In this document: piece after piece, positions 19,392 to 28,752 of the stretch
Layout of the letters: each line of letters opens with the position of its first letter
Position numbering within the stretch: position 1 is the first letter of the stretch
NCBI GenBank assembly: GCA_028687995.1
Contig: JAQTZA010000002.1
Coordinates: 292,217 to 356,216 of the forward strand
Length of the DNA stretch: 64,000 nt
Direction: 5' to 3'
Origin: Bacteroidales bacterium
GTDB taxonomy: Bacteria; Bacteroidota; Bacteroidia; Bacteroidales; UBA7332
Notes under the pieces: generated by a model
Told to the model about the DNA's origin: nothing
Seen by the model: the letters and a program-made list of their open reading frames with translations, nothing else
The model's database searches: none
Program-made: the position numbers and the translations under genes

Positions 19392-21167
19392 CTATTTGTA
19401 TAATGCACCATAAGTCTGGCAAGCGCGGTAATCAGAACCCTCTTGATCCATACCGAATGCTGCCCAAACAGATGGTCTGAATAGTTTCGAAGAGTCAACA
19501 TTGTGCATATTTACTGGAATTCTCAACATAGAAGCCAAGGTGATAAGATCGGCACCAATGTGACCGTAAGAGATGGCTCCGTGGTTGGCTCCCCAATTGT
19601 TCATCACAGAATAAACGTCTTTGAACGTACCTTCACCTGTCAAAATTGGGGCAAACCAAGTGGTTGGCCAAGTGCTGTCTGTGCGGTCGTCGATAATTGA
19701 GTGAACATCGGATGGTAAATCGACACTATATCCTTCGGCAATTTGTAATACTGGCCCAATTCCCTTTACAAAATTTAAACGACACATCGTAAGTGGCATT
19801 CCGCCTTTGCTCAAGAAACAAGAGGAATAACCGCCTCCTCTGAAATAGTCAAGATTTGCGGGATACCACGTTGTGGCCTCAAGGCAATCTGCTGCTTCTT
19901 TCTCTGAAATTTCCCAGAATGGTTTCATAATTGGCTGGTTGTCTTTTGTTTGACGACCCGATCCGTCTAAAGCTGCTGAACCAGAATTGATAAGGTGAAT
20001 AATTCCATAGGCGGCGTGACCCTCCAATTGGTGACCCGTCACACGTTTCACAGCATCAGGACTCCAATAGGTGCGAACGTCTGCAAATATTTGAGCTGTG
20101 TTTGTCAGCAAATTCCCGAACAACATAGAGACGCCGTTCAACGAATCGTTTTCTGTAGCCACTGTAAAAGGAGCACGGATACCGTTCCAATCGAACGATG
20201 AGTTTAGAATTGCTTCGGAGAAATCTCCATTTGGTAGAAAATCAGTCCATTGACGTTGTCCTTGGAATCCCGATGCGATGGCGTTGTGCCCACGAGCCTC
20301 TTCCAGAAATCCAAGTTCGGCGAGTTTTGGATTTCCCACCATCAAGTCGCGAATTATCAAAGTCATTTTCACCACAAACTCCCAATCGTTATCCAAATTG
20401 GCACGGTTTTTTTGTTTCGCTAGTCTATTCTCGTCTTTTCCTTCGTTCTTTTTGCAATTTTCAGTCGTCCAAGCTAACGCTTTTTCATACTCTGCGTGAT
20501 CGTAGATGCCCATATTGATGCGGCGAAGCACCTCCACAGATTCCACATATTCGTTGCGCATACCAAGATATTCTTGAAAGAAATCGTCTTTTACGATTGA
20601 TCCTGCAATACCCATTGACACTGAGCCAATAGCCAAATACGACTTCCCTTTCATCCACGCTAATGCGATACCACTTTTCGCAAAGGAGAGAAGTTTCTCT
20701 TTCACATCTTCGGGGATGGTGGTGTCGGTATTGTCTTGAACGTCTTTGCCGTAAATAGAAAATGCAGGCAATCCTTTTTGATTGTGTCCGGCAAGTGCTG
20801 CTGCCAGATAAACTGCCCCAGGGCGTTCTGTTCCGTTGAAACCCCATATTGCTTTTGGAATTGATGGAGTCATATCGATTGTTTCAGTACCGTAACACCA
20901 ACAAGGGGTTACAGAAAGCGAAACAGCAACACCTTCCTTGGCGAATTTCTCGGCGCAAGCTGCTGCTTCTACTACACCACCGATTGTGGTGTCCGCAATG
21001 ATGCACTGAACAGGTGTTCCATCGGGATACTTGAGCACTTTTTCATACAGATCTGCTGCTTGTTTGGCCATGGCCATACATTGATCTTCGAGACTCTCTC
21101 TGATTCCTCCCTGACGACCGTCGATAATGGGTCTGATTCCAATTTTTGGATAATTTTGTGATTTCAT
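19392..21167 (-). CDS. fucI: L-fucose isomerase (also D-arabinose isomerase)
   Basis: The protein has 591 residues from the ATG at 21167, the length of E. coli FucI; an upstream extension to 21239 would overlap the preceding gene and is rejected. It interconverts L-fucose and L-fuculose, and the family also turns D-arabinose into D-ribulose. The Mn-binding residues fit the E. coli positions: Glu339 in 'ATENDSLNG', Asp363 in 'FADVRTYW', His529 in 'NNWGANHG'. '[20 protein letters not shown]' at the start is also typical. It is the second gene of the operon, 46 bases after the mutarotase-like gene and 16 before araB. Without FucK and FucA nearby, a D-arabinose role is plausible. Confidence 0.9.
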   Translation of the reverse strand: MKSQNYPKIGIRPIIDGRQGGIRESLEDQCMAMAKQAADLYEKVLKYPDGTPVQCIIADTTIGGVVEAAACAEKFAKEGVAVSLSVTPCWCYGTETIDMTPSIPKAIWGFNGTERPGAVYLAAALAGHNQKGLPAFSIYGKDVQDNTDTTIPEDVKEKLLSFAKSGIALAWMKGKSYLAIGSVSMGIAGSIVKDDFFQEYLGMRNEYVESVEVLRRINMGIYDHAEYEKALAWTTENCKKNEGKDENRLAKQKNRANLDNDWEFVVKMTLIIRDLMVGNPKLAELGFLEEARGHNAIASGFQGQRQWTDFLPNGDFSEAILNSSFDWNGIRAPFTVATENDSLNGVSMLFGNLLTNTAQIFADVRTYWSPDAVKRVTGHQLEGHAAYGIIHLINSGSAALDGSGRQTKDNQPIMKPFWEISEKEAADCLEATTWYPANLDYFRGGGYSSCFLSKGGMPLTMCRLNFVKGIGPVLQIAEGYSVDLPSDVHSIIDDRTDSTWPTTWFAPILTGEGTFKDVYSVMNNWGANHGAISYGHIGADLITLASMLRIPVNMHNVDSSKLFRPSVWAAFGMDQEGSDYRACQTYGALYK

Positions 21168-21213
21168 TTTCGCTATATTTTTTTTGTTTCTATTTTTTAT
21201 AAATCGCTGATAA

Positions 21214-22371
21214 TTAAAGTGCTTTCTTGATTGTTTCAATTGATACGTCGAACAGTTTTTCGGTTATTTGACTTAGCTCTGATTCGCTGCCAGTTATGTG
21301 AAACACCGAGTGGCGGTGTGTCAGCGATTCGTTTGGCTTCAGAAATGCAGCGTGAGAAACACTTTCGATTTCGTAGAAAGGCCCCATCTGTGAGCCATCT
21401 TCGAGTGGACCGTCGTTGTATGCATTCATTGCATCACCGCTGAATGCTGGTTTCGAAGTGTTCCATTCTTGATTCAAATATTTGTTTTCACTGTTTACAT
21501 CAAATTCCACCACGGTCAATACTTTTGATTTGGCATCGTAACTGCCTGCAAATGGAAGTGCTTTATCTGGTTTTATGCCTAATTTACTTCTGAATTTTCC
21601 ATCAGCTTTAAAGAACAGCACATTGTCTGTATGAGTTAATTTGGATGAAGGTATTTCTCCAAAATAGTTTGTTGTAGCGACGTTGTCGAATGAGTTTGTT
21701 GCTGTTTGTTTGAAGGGAATGATGATTACTGTTTTGTTGGATGGATTAAGCATATCAAGCATCCAGATGCAAGGCATACCCGTCAGTTCTGTCCATTCAA
21801 AGGCTCCGGTATTCGTGATTTTATTTATGGTTTTATAGCCGACAAATTTCAACGAGGAGTTGCCCTCAATTGCGAAAGTTGTTGCTATCTCTTTGTTGTT
21901 TAGTATCTTAATGATTCTATTTACCAGTATTGATAACGTCGCTCCATTGTAGTTGACTATATTCATAGATTTGCTCATCTCAATCTCTGTTTCTGTCTGG
22001 TTGACTTTTGTCCAAGACTCCGTATCAAATTCAGGTGGAGTTCTCCATTCAGAGAATGTCATTTCCTTTTCGGGATCAAAAAACAGAGAGAATTTGCCTC
22101 CTTCGGGGCCAAGCCAAAATCTATTTTCGCCACCGTAAGCATTCATTTGTTGATTTTGAGGCTCGTCAAATGCCTTGTAATTTATCCAACCAAAACTATT
22201 GCCCTCTTCTCCGTTTGCAGTGGATGTGAAGACCTTTGCTTGATATTTAGCCGATACAAGAATTCTGGAATTTTTATCTTCTGTTTGCAGTATGATTAAA
22301 TTGGAGTCATGGTGTTTGATAAAATCGTAATCGTTCCCGAATGTTCTTTTTTTGAATTCCTGTGTTTTCAA
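21214..22371 (-). CDS. Conserved DUF6786-like protein, mutarotase-like beta-sandwich (tentative)
   Basis: The protein has 385 residues and no signal peptide. It seems to start at a TTG (22369-22371): an in-frame stop lies four codons upstream and no ATG exists near the N-terminus. The '[21 protein letters not shown]' region and the C-terminal '[13 protein letters not shown]' recall a Bacteroidota family I know as DUF6786, which looks like an aldose-epimerase-type beta-sandwich acting on or binding sugars. The assignment is from memory and tentative. It is the first gene of the fucI-araB-phosphorylase operon, so a role in presenting the right anomer to the isomerase is possible. A palindromic operator lies 68 bases upstream. 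Confidence 0.6.
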   Translation of the reverse strand: MKTQEFKKRTFGNDYDFIKHHDSNLIILQTEDKNSRILVSAKYQAKVFTSTANGEEGNSFGWINYKAFDEPQNQQMNAYGGENRFWLGPEGGKFSLFFDPEKEMTFSEWRTPPEFDTESWTKVNQTETEIEMSKSMNIVNYNGATLSILVNRIIKILNNKEIATTFAIEGNSSLKFVGYKTINKITNTGAFEWTELTGMPCIWMLDMLNPSNKTVIIIPFKQTATNSFDNVATTNYFGEIPSSKLTHTDNVLFFKADGKFRSKLGIKPDKALPFAGSYDAKSKVLTVVEFDVNSENKYLNQEWNTSKPAFSGDAMNAYNDGPLEDGSQMGPFYEIESVSHAAFLKPNESLTHRHSVFHITGSESELSQITEKLFDVSIETIKKAL

Positions 22372-22438
22372 TGGTTTTTTATGTTAATTTATTTGAAAAA
22401 TGGATTTGAAAAAGCCTTATGAGGTTGAATATTTTATA

Positions 22439-22452
22439 CTAAATCGATTTAG
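22439..22452 (-). promoter_or_regulatory. Putative LacI-family operator, perfect palindrome CTAAATCGATTTAG
   Basis: This 14-bp perfect palindrome with a central CG, the hallmark of LacI-family operators, lies in the 98-base gap between lacI and the fucI operon. Closely related sites occur at 27210, 27484, 51830 and 51855. Three bases downstream, where the other sites have a TATATTTG-like box, the sequence is AAAATATT, so the -7 box here is weak or shifted. Confidence 0.75.
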
Positions 22453-22469
22453 CAAAATGAATAAAAAAA

Positions 22470-23498
22470 TCAATCTTTTTTTGGAGAAGAATTTTTTACA
22501 ATTAGTTTTGGCTCAATAATTACCATGGATTTCTTGTTTTGCTCTCCATTTTTTATCTTGTTAACGAGGATCGTTACGGCCTCTTCTGCTATTTGCACAT
22601 ATGGTTGTTCAATGTATGTTATGGGCGAATAAAACAGATCAAATACGTCTCCTCCATCAAAACCAACAATTGCAACGTCATTTGGGATTGTGACTTGCAT
22701 ATCTTGTAGGCAATACAATCCATGAATGGACAACGTATTTGTAGTAAACACAATTGCTTCTGTTTTTGATTTGTTTATCAAAGATTCTATTGCTTTGTTC
22801 ACATCGGGCTTTGGGTTGATAAGGCTAACTCGTTTAATATTGATATTAGCACCTAGACCTGCCTTCTTCATCGAATCTTCGTAGCCCAATATCCGATCTG
22901 TGACGTTGTTCATCTCAGATTTGTAGGCAATTAAGGATATTCGGGTATACCCTTGATCGATTAGATGTTGAGTCGCCAATTCAGTTGCTTTGAAGTTGTC
23001 TAAGCTTGAAAAGCTCACATTTAAATTTGGAAAGTATCGGTCAAGCAGTACAATCGGTACACCTCGCTCTTGTAGTTTTTCAATTAATTTTTCGGAACCA
23101 TCGCATGGGACAATGATCAAACCATCAACTCCTTTATTTAAAAGTACTTCAATTAAGTTCTTCGTATTGTTGAGGTTTTCATCTGAACTGCCAAAAATAA
23201 CGGTGTAGTTTAACTCAATGGCTTTATTCTCGATTACTCTTGAGACTGAGGAGAAAAATGGATTTGAAATATCAGTAACGACCAAGCCAATCAGTTGAGT
23301 TTTTCCTCCTCTCAAATTTCGTGCAATAAGATTTGGCGAGTAATTCATCTCTTTGGAGACTTTTAATACTTTTTCAGCCATATCATCACCTATTCGATAC
23401 TGTTTTGCTTTTCCATTCAATACGATGGAAACCAATGCAGTAGAAACGCCTATTGCATTTGCTACATCTTTAAGTGATACTTTTTTTTCTTTTGCCAT
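22470..23498 (-). CDS. LacI-family transcriptional regulator
   Basis: The protein has 342 residues. An N-terminal helix-turn-helix with the LacI signature ('VSLKDVANAIGVSTALVSIVLNG', ~8-30) and a hinge 'YSPNLIARNLRGGKT' come first. A periplasmic-binding-protein-like sensor domain follows ('IGLVVTDISNPFFSSVSRVIE', 'VDGLIIVPCDG', 'VAIVGFDGGDVFD', 'SPITYIEQP'). It binds a sugar or sugar phosphate and controls nearby operons. It lies 38 bases after the GH92 gene but also has its own promoter at 23518-23547. The operator set around it (22439, 27210, 27484) suggests that it controls both flanking minus-strand units and the divergent plus-strand unit. Its effector is unknown. Confidence 0.9.
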   Translation of the reverse strand: MAKEKKVSLKDVANAIGVSTALVSIVLNGKAKQYRIGDDMAEKVLKVSKEMNYSPNLIARNLRGGKTQLIGLVVTDISNPFFSSVSRVIENKAIELNYTVIFGSSDENLNNTKNLIEVLLNKGVDGLIIVPCDGSEKLIEKLQERGVPIVLLDRYFPNLNVSFSSLDNFKATELATQHLIDQGYTRISLIAYKSEMNNVTDRILGYEDSMKKAGLGANINIKRVSLINPKPDVNKAIESLINKSKTEAIVFTTNTLSIHGLYCLQDMQVTIPNDVAIVGFDGGDVFDLFYSPITYIEQPYVQIAEEAVTILVNKIKNGEQNKKSMVIIEPKLIVKNSSPKKD

Positions 23499-23517
23499 TC
23501 AGTTGTTAAATATGGTG

Positions 23518-23547
23518 CAAATATATAAATATTTTTTCAAAGCTCAA
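23518..23547 (-). promoter_or_regulatory. Bacteroidota-type promoter for lacI
   Basis: On the minus strand a TTG (complement of 23545-23547) is followed after exactly 19 bases by TATATTTG (complement of 23518-23525). This matches the -33/-7 consensus of Bacteroidota sigma-ABfr promoters. It overlaps the end of the GH92 gene and lies about 20 bases before the lacI ATG. Confidence 0.65.
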
Positions 23548-25915
23548 GTTGTTCGATAATCGTTGATAACAAGCGAGTTTTGTTTAATTTGTTGGAAATT
23601 ACTAGATCAACTGAGTTTACTTTATGATGAGTAAATTGTCTCTCAATTTGTTTATCGTCTTTGATTTGATTCCACAAATTCTTATTTGGAGATTGGGACA
23701 TTATAAATTCAATCTCACCTCCGTTTTTAATATCAAAATGCGTTAAATATCCAGAGTTAAGCATTTTGCCGTTTAACTTTACGAATTTGATGTACTTGTT
23801 TTTCTTTGAGACATTCTTTGCAATAATTGTAAACTTCTTTTTATTACCAACGTTTAAGATAACCTTTTCAAACATTGGAGTCCCGATTGAATATTGTCCG
23901 TTGGCTGGATTTACAGGATAAAATCCAAGAGACGAAAAAATATACCACGCAGAAAGTTGACCGCAGTCATCATTGCCGCATAGCCCATCGCGCTTGGAAG
24001 TATAAAGTGAATCCCTTATCAAAGATATGATTGCTTGTGTTTTCCATGCTTTTCCAATGAAATTGTAAAGGTAGCCCACGTGGTGGCTAGGTTCATTGCC
24101 ATGAGCGTATTGCCCAATAAATCCCGAGACGTCTTGAATTTCAGAGTTTGAAGTCTGTTTTAGAATGAAGAACAGAGAGTCTAGTTTTTGCTCGAATTTT
24201 TGTTTCCCGCCCATAATATTTATCAGTGATGGTATATCATGTGGAACAAACCAACTGTATTGCCATGCGTTTGCTTCAGTAAAACCATTTCCTAATTTGA
24301 AGGGATTAAATGGTGAATCCCATTTTCCATCTGAGTTTTTGCGACGCATAAATCCGATTGTCGTGTCAGCTATATTATTGAAGTTTTGCGACCGTTTTAT
24401 GAAATATGAGTAATCTGCCTGATTGCCAATCTTTTTGGCCATAAGGGCTATGCACCAATCGTCATACGCATACTCAAGCGTAGTCGAAACAGATTGATCC
24501 CAGCCATACGTTTGCAGTTTATGCAGATCTGATGGAATATAATCGTATTTTCGATAGAGGTCGCATTGCCTTATCTCTTGCATCGCACTCTTTTTGATGG
24601 CTTCATAAGCCAATTTGTAGTCAACTCCTTTTATCCCTTTCAAATACGCATCAACAATCACAGGCACAGAGTGATAGCCAATCATACAATTTGTTTCGTT
24701 GCCCCAAAGCGACCATACTGGTAAAAGACCACTTTCGGTGTATTGCAAAAGCATTGCATTGATGAATGCAGTAACTCTGTTTTCATCAGTTATTGTGAAA
24801 AGAGGATGAGTTGCACGAAAAGTATCCCAAAGAGAGAATGTGTAATAGTTATCTTGTCCTTGATAACAGTGTTTTTCTCCATCAATACCAGTATAACAGC
24901 CATCTACATCAGAATATAGATTTGGCGCAATACTGTTATGATATACTGCGGTGTAGAATTGCTTTAATTTATCTTTTTGTTTCGTTTTCACTGTAAATTT
25001 CTGAAGTTCTTTTTCCCATGCTTTTGTTGCCTCTAAACGTATCTCTGCAAAATTCCAATCTAGAATTTCTGTAGCCAGATTTTTTGTTGCACCTTCGATG
25101 CTAGAAGATGATATTCCAACTTTGGCAAGAATAATTCCATCTTCTGAGTTGTCAAAGCATAGAATTGCTTTTGCACTTTTTCCTCTGTTTTCGCTTTTTC
25201 GCTCATCTAAAATTCCGTTCTTCGAAGTGTAATATTTGGAGAATTTTTTGGAGAATTTCGAAACAAAAAACACTTTTCTATTGGCCGTCCATCCTTTCGT
25301 GAATACGTAGCCCTCAACGATGGAATCATTAACTATTCGTATGTAAGATTCGTTGTTGCTGCTTCCACTTTTTGCATCTAGATCGATGATAATCTTAGGT
25401 TCGGTATTTTTTGGAAATGTATATTTGTGAAACCCTGATCGTAATGTAGCTGTCAATTCGACGTCAATGTTGTTATCCAATTTTACGGCATAATAGCCAG
25501 GTGACGCTTTTTCATTAACATGCGAAAATGTTGATTTGTAGTTGTAAATAAAAGCACCACCATGTTTTGTTGAGTCTGATTTTGGATTAAGAAGTGTTGG
25601 CATAATAAGGATATCACGAAGATCAGAACAACCTGTTCCACTTAAATGAGTATGGCTAAAACCAATAATTATGCTGTCAGAGGCATGATATCCTGAGCAC
25701 CAATCCCAATCATTCTTCCCGTTATCAGGACTCAACTGCACCATTGCAAATGGAAGGCATGCCCCAGGAAATGTGTGGCCGTGACCTGCTGTGCCAATAA
25801 AAGGATCTACAAATTTTGTGTAACTTTTGGAGTTACATCCTTTTGCATAGAGATGAGCTTCTCCAGAAATCAGAAGAAATGAAAAAAGAAGAATCTGAAT
25901 AATAGACTTTTTCAC
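23537..25915 (-). CDS. GH92 alpha-mannosidase
   Basis: The protein has 792 residues, with a GTG start and a signal peptide at 1-~24. GH92 enzymes are Ca-dependent exo-alpha-mannosidases with an N-terminal beta-sandwich and an (alpha/alpha)6 domain. Family hallmarks are clear: 'VDPFIGTAGHGHTFPGACLPF', 'MVQLSPDNG', 'GFSHTHLSGTGCSD', 'LWDTFRATHPL', 'GNEPSHHVGYLYNF', and 'GLCGNDDCGQLSAWYIFS'. No T9SS signal or lipobox is seen, so it is likely periplasmic. It starts 26 bases after the GH172 gene and precedes lacI. Linkage specificity (alpha-1,2, 1,3, 1,4 or 1,6) cannot be read from sequence alone. Confidence 0.92.
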   Translation of the reverse strand: MKKSIIQILLFSFLLISGEAHLYAKGCNSKSYTKFVDPFIGTAGHGHTFPGACLPFAMVQLSPDNGKNDWDWCSGYHASDSIIIGFSHTHLSGTGCSDLRDILIMPTLLNPKSDSTKHGGAFIYNYKSTFSHVNEKASPGYYAVKLDNNIDVELTATLRSGFHKYTFPKNTEPKIIIDLDAKSGSSNNESYIRIVNDSIVEGYVFTKGWTANRKVFFVSKFSKKFSKYYTSKNGILDERKSENRGKSAKAILCFDNSEDGIILAKVGISSSSIEGATKNLATEILDWNFAEIRLEATKAWEKELQKFTVKTKQKDKLKQFYTAVYHNSIAPNLYSDVDGCYTGIDGEKHCYQGQDNYYTFSLWDTFRATHPLFTITDENRVTAFINAMLLQYTESGLLPVWSLWGNETNCMIGYHSVPVIVDAYLKGIKGVDYKLAYEAIKKSAMQEIRQCDLYRKYDYIPSDLHKLQTYGWDQSVSTTLEYAYDDWCIALMAKKIGNQADYSYFIKRSQNFNNIADTTIGFMRRKNSDGKWDSPFNPFKLGNGFTEANAWQYSWFVPHDIPSLINIMGGKQKFEQKLDSLFFILKQTSNSEIQDVSGFIGQYAHGNEPSHHVGYLYNFIGKAWKTQAIISLIRDSLYTSKRDGLCGNDDCGQLSAWYIFSSLGFYPVNPANGQYSIGTPMFEKVILNVGNKKKFTIIAKNVSKKNKYIKFVKLNGKMLNSGYLTHFDIKNGGEIEFIMSQSPNKNLWNQIKDDKQIERQFTHHKVNSVDLVISNKLNKTRLLSTIIEQLEL

Positions 25916-25941
25916 AGATCAGGAGGGTTTAAATTGTCGTT

Positions 25942-27126
25942 TTATTCATTTCCCCACAATGTTGATTTACTTCCTTTACTCTTTCTCCATTCGTGTCTCC
26001 ATCTGTGAACATCGAGGAAATTAATCAAAGGTTTAGGTTGTCTCATTTCTTTAGTAGGAGCAAGAGGGATTGCCGTTGCCTCGCTCTGATACCAGTAAGC
26101 TACTGATGCTAGATCTAGCGTCAAATTATTATCATGACCATGCTCAATGGTTGCTTTAAGACTTTTATCAAAGAACACAGGATCGCTGATAAAAAATCGG
26201 TAAACGTGCGTTCTCCCTAACCAACCCATATCGTTGTTGACCCGAGGATAACCGAAATATGGACTTGAAAAAAGTTCTTTTGGCGACCAAGATGTGTTGA
26301 ATAGATCTTCCGTGCCGGTTCCAACGATTGAAGGTATTTTTTCGCCATCTATAAACCACATATCATCGCCTTCGCCATACCAAATAGGTGAAGGGCAGTG
26401 TATGTAGTAATTAATCCCGACAAAATGTCCTTTGCCTTTAATGTCTGCAAAAATATAATTGTCTTTACCCGTTTTATTTGCTTTTTGTTGACCTACCAAA
26501 TTCCATTCAGTTTCACCTTCGGGTAAAGCCTCTGTTAGTTCGTGATTATACCACGCATGAAATCGTCCCATATCTTTGGATATTTTATCCATTTGTACAT
26601 AGTCGATGTTGAAGTATAAGTGATCTATGGGGATATCATTCTGGTTCTCAATTTCTATGCGTGCCCCTTTTGCAAATGGCATAGCGAAGTAACAATTTAA
26701 ACCTGTCCCATTTCCTGGGCCAGCAATAATTGGAAAAGAGTTATAGCTGTATTGTTCGTTCCAACCTTGTCCAAAGAAAGGACCGATGGGTGATTCAACT
26801 GAAGGGAATGTGTTGCCATCCCAATACATTCTGATTATAATGTCGTTTCGCATTAGTTTGTCTGGTCCGGGCGCAATAGTAATCCAGATGTGATTGATTA
26901 CACCAGATCCATTAATATTGGCAATTATTCTCTTTTCTCCAGGAAGAATATGTGGTATGTAATCAGCATTTCCACCTGTAGTATCTGTAGAACTGATTCG
27001 CTTGTTTTGAATTCCACTTCTTATTTTAGCTAAGTCGTAGAATTCATTTGACATCGTTTGCGCTACAATAAGAGTAACATTTATACTAACTAAAACAAAA
27101 AAAACTGCAATTAATAATCGTTTCAT
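25942..27126 (-). CDS. GH172 (former DUF2961) glycoside hydrolase
   Basis: The protein has 394 residues, with a signal peptide at 1-~22. The jelly-roll family once called DUF2961 is now GH172. Its characterised members are an alpha-D-fructofuranosidase and alpha-D-arabinofuranosidases from D-arabinan degraders. Hallmarks seen: 'GSGVINHIWITIAP', 'SPIGPFFGQGW', 'YFAMPFAKGARIEIEN', 'WYGEGDDMWFIDGE' and 'VGTGTEDLF'. The two candidate catalytic glutamates, Glu252 (GEGDD) and Glu273 (GTED), are 21 residues apart, the spacing I recall for the family nucleophile and acid/base. It is the first gene of the unit with GH92 and lacI, under its own operator-promoter. Substrate prediction rests on context. 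Confidence 0.87.
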   Translation of the reverse strand: MKRLLIAVFFVLVSINVTLIVAQTMSNEFYDLAKIRSGIQNKRISSTDTTGGNADYIPHILPGEKRIIANINGSGVINHIWITIAPGPDKLMRNDIIIRMYWDGNTFPSVESPIGPFFGQGWNEQYSYNSFPIIAGPGNGTGLNCYFAMPFAKGARIEIENQNDIPIDHLYFNIDYVQMDKISKDMGRFHAWYNHELTEALPEGETEWNLVGQQKANKTGKDNYIFADIKGKGHFVGINYYIHCPSPIWYGEGDDMWFIDGEKIPSIVGTGTEDLFNTSWSPKELFSSPYFGYPRVNNDMGWLGRTHVYRFFISDPVFFDKSLKATIEHGHDNNLTLDLASVAYWYQSEATAIPLAPTKEMRQPKPLINFLDVHRWRHEWRKSKGSKSTLWGNE

Positions 27127-27198
27127 GGCTGATTTATACTAGAAGGTTCGATGATATAGACAATTTTAGGAAAATGAGGCTGTTTAAATTTGTGAATG

Positions 27199-27250
27199 CA
27201 AATATATAATTAAAACGATTTAGCTATATGTTTTAGCTAAAACAATCTGC
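27199..27250 (-). promoter_or_regulatory. Operator and promoter of the GH172-GH92-lacI unit
   Basis: On the minus strand the operator CTAAATCGTTTTAA (complement of 27210-27223) is followed by three bases and then TATATTTG (complement of 27199-27206), a consensus -7 box about 75 bases before the GH172 ATG. A second, weaker half-site lies at 27237-27250, overlapping the everted palindrome TTTTAGCTAAAA (27231-27242). Repressor bound here would cover the promoter. Confidence 0.7.
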
Positions 27251-27483
27251 ATAATTAACATAAATTAAACCTATTAAACCAACTTCTGAATTTTCAGATT
27301 TCTATTTCAATCAAGTAGAACCCTATTTCGATATGAACTTGAATAATACAACTAAATTACACAATAATTTAGCTTCAATTAGTGATGAGACATCTCTTAT
27401 GGCTAAAAAGAACTTCTGCTCAAAACGCTCATATTTATTAATATAAGTTAATTATTGAATCAAAACCGTATTATTATATTTTG

Positions 27484-27508
27484 CTAAAACGATTAAGTTG
27501 TATATTTA
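27484..27508 (+). promoter_or_regulatory. Operator and promoter of the first plus-strand unit
   Basis: CTAAAACGATTAAG (27484-27497) is followed by TTG and then TATATTTA (27501-27508). Order and spacing are the same as at 27199-27223 (other strand) and 51830-51854, which supports a shared regulator. Confidence 0.65.
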
Positions 27509-27735
27509 CGTCGAAAACATAATTGAGTGGATATTTATATCAATCACATAAGCTTTTCAAATTGTAATTTTTACTCATTCATAGCTTAATGCCTGAGTGT
27601 GATTTTAAAAAGGAACATATATATCCAATATTTACCTGCATAACCTAACGAATACAGAACACCGGTTTTACTCTATATTAGATAATATCTCAAAATACGT
27701 CAACCTTATTATAATATTCTAAAGAATAAATCTTT

Positions 27736-28701
27736 ATGAAATCACCACTCTTCCTTTTGATCGCTTTAATTGTTTCACAATCATCTTTCAGTCAATCTAT
27801 ACCAGTTTTGGGAGATAGTTGGAAGATAACAGGCTTGCCTAATGTTCCTATTGAAATAGGCCGGCAAAATGTAGATGTTGTTGACCATTCATTTTTTAAA
27901 CGTGCGGACGGAAAATGGGTGGTTGTTGCCGCTATTAGAGGAGCTATTCCTTCTCATCCTCTCTACGCATGGGAAACAAATAAGTTAACGGATCCAAACT
28001 GGAAAGAGATTGGCGTTGTAGCATCTGCTGATTCTGCTTATGGAGAAGATACAGAGAAAGGGCTCTATGCACCACATATTCTGAAAAAACCGAATGGCTA
28101 CTACTGTTTTTATACGACTGCAAATAGTATGAGAGCTTTGTTTTCTAAAGATGGATTCAATTTTATGAGAATCAAAGATAAAGAAGGACATTATGAAATC
28201 ATCAATCATTTGGTGGGTCGAGATGTGATGGTTTTTGAGGAATCAGGCAAATATTATGCTTATTCTACAGTAAGTACATTTGATGCTGGTGGCTGGCCAA
28301 GCGGATATATTGTTGCCACTTTTGCTAAATTTCAAGATGATTATATGTTCTGGCCTCACCCCGAATATTCAATAGTGAACTCTGGGGGTATCGGCGGAAA
28401 CGGAGCTGTGAGTTGCGAGAGTCCATTTGTGCTTAAATATGATGGTGACTACTATTTGTTCAGAGCCTCATCAAAAACATTCAAAACGTATGTGTATCGG
28501 TCTAAAAATTTGTTGGATTTCGGAGTGAACAATGATAGCAAATTAATCGCAGTTCTGCCGCTTAAAGCTTCGGAGATTTTAGAGGAAAACGGACAATGGT
28601 ACATCAGCGATTTAGATGATTTTAAAGGCCTCAAAATGCATCGATTCTCTTGGGTGAAAGAATCAGTAAATCAATCTAAGATTAAATCCAAAAGAAAATA
28701 A
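27736..28701 (+). CDS. Secreted five-bladed beta-propeller glycosidase-like protein (GH43/GH117-like)
   Basis: The protein has 321 residues, with a signal peptide at 1-~19. Repeated 'VDHSFFKRADGKWVVVAA', 'LYAPHILKKPNGYYCFYT', 'GRDVMVFEESGKYYAYST' and 'SCESPFVLKYDGDYYLFRA' blocks are the blade pattern of the GH32/43/62/117 propellers, with an acidic residue at the start or end of each block in the usual places. I cannot say which of these families it belongs to. It is the first gene of the plus-strand unit behind the operator at 27484, and the AraA-like isomerase follows 51 bases later. No T9SS signal is seen, so it is probably periplasmic. Confidence 0.65.
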   Translation: MKSPLFLLIALIVSQSSFSQSIPVLGDSWKITGLPNVPIEIGRQNVDVVDHSFFKRADGKWVVVAAIRGAIPSHPLYAWETNKLTDPNWKEIGVVASADSAYGEDTEKGLYAPHILKKPNGYYCFYTTANSMRALFSKDGFNFMRIKDKEGHYEIINHLVGRDVMVFEESGKYYAYSTVSTFDAGGWPSGYIVATFAKFQDDYMFWPHPEYSIVNSGGIGGNGAVSCESPFVLKYDGDYYLFRASSKTFKTYVYRSKNLLDFGVNNDSKLIAVLPLKASEILEENGQWYISDLDDFKGLKMHRFSWVKESVNQSKIKSKRK

Positions 28702-28752
28702 TTGCATAAGTCTTAAAAATCTATTCTCGTCAGCAGTATATATTCTGATATT

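Larger units (their letters stand above)
27127..27735. other. 609-base divergent control region between the two arms of the locus
   Basis: There is no credible gene here. It holds two operator-promoter modules: one reading left into GH172 (27199-27250) and one reading right (27484-27508). Between them lies only AT-rich DNA. From the right-hand -7 box to the ATG at 27736 there would be an untranslated leader of about 220 bases, which I could not fold into a known riboswitch. Confidence 0.6.

Noticed and set aside
21168..21239. Longer N-terminus for FucI
   Set aside because: The extra 24 residues are Lys/Asn-rich and overlap the preceding gene. The ATG at 21167 gives the family length and correct catalytic numbering.
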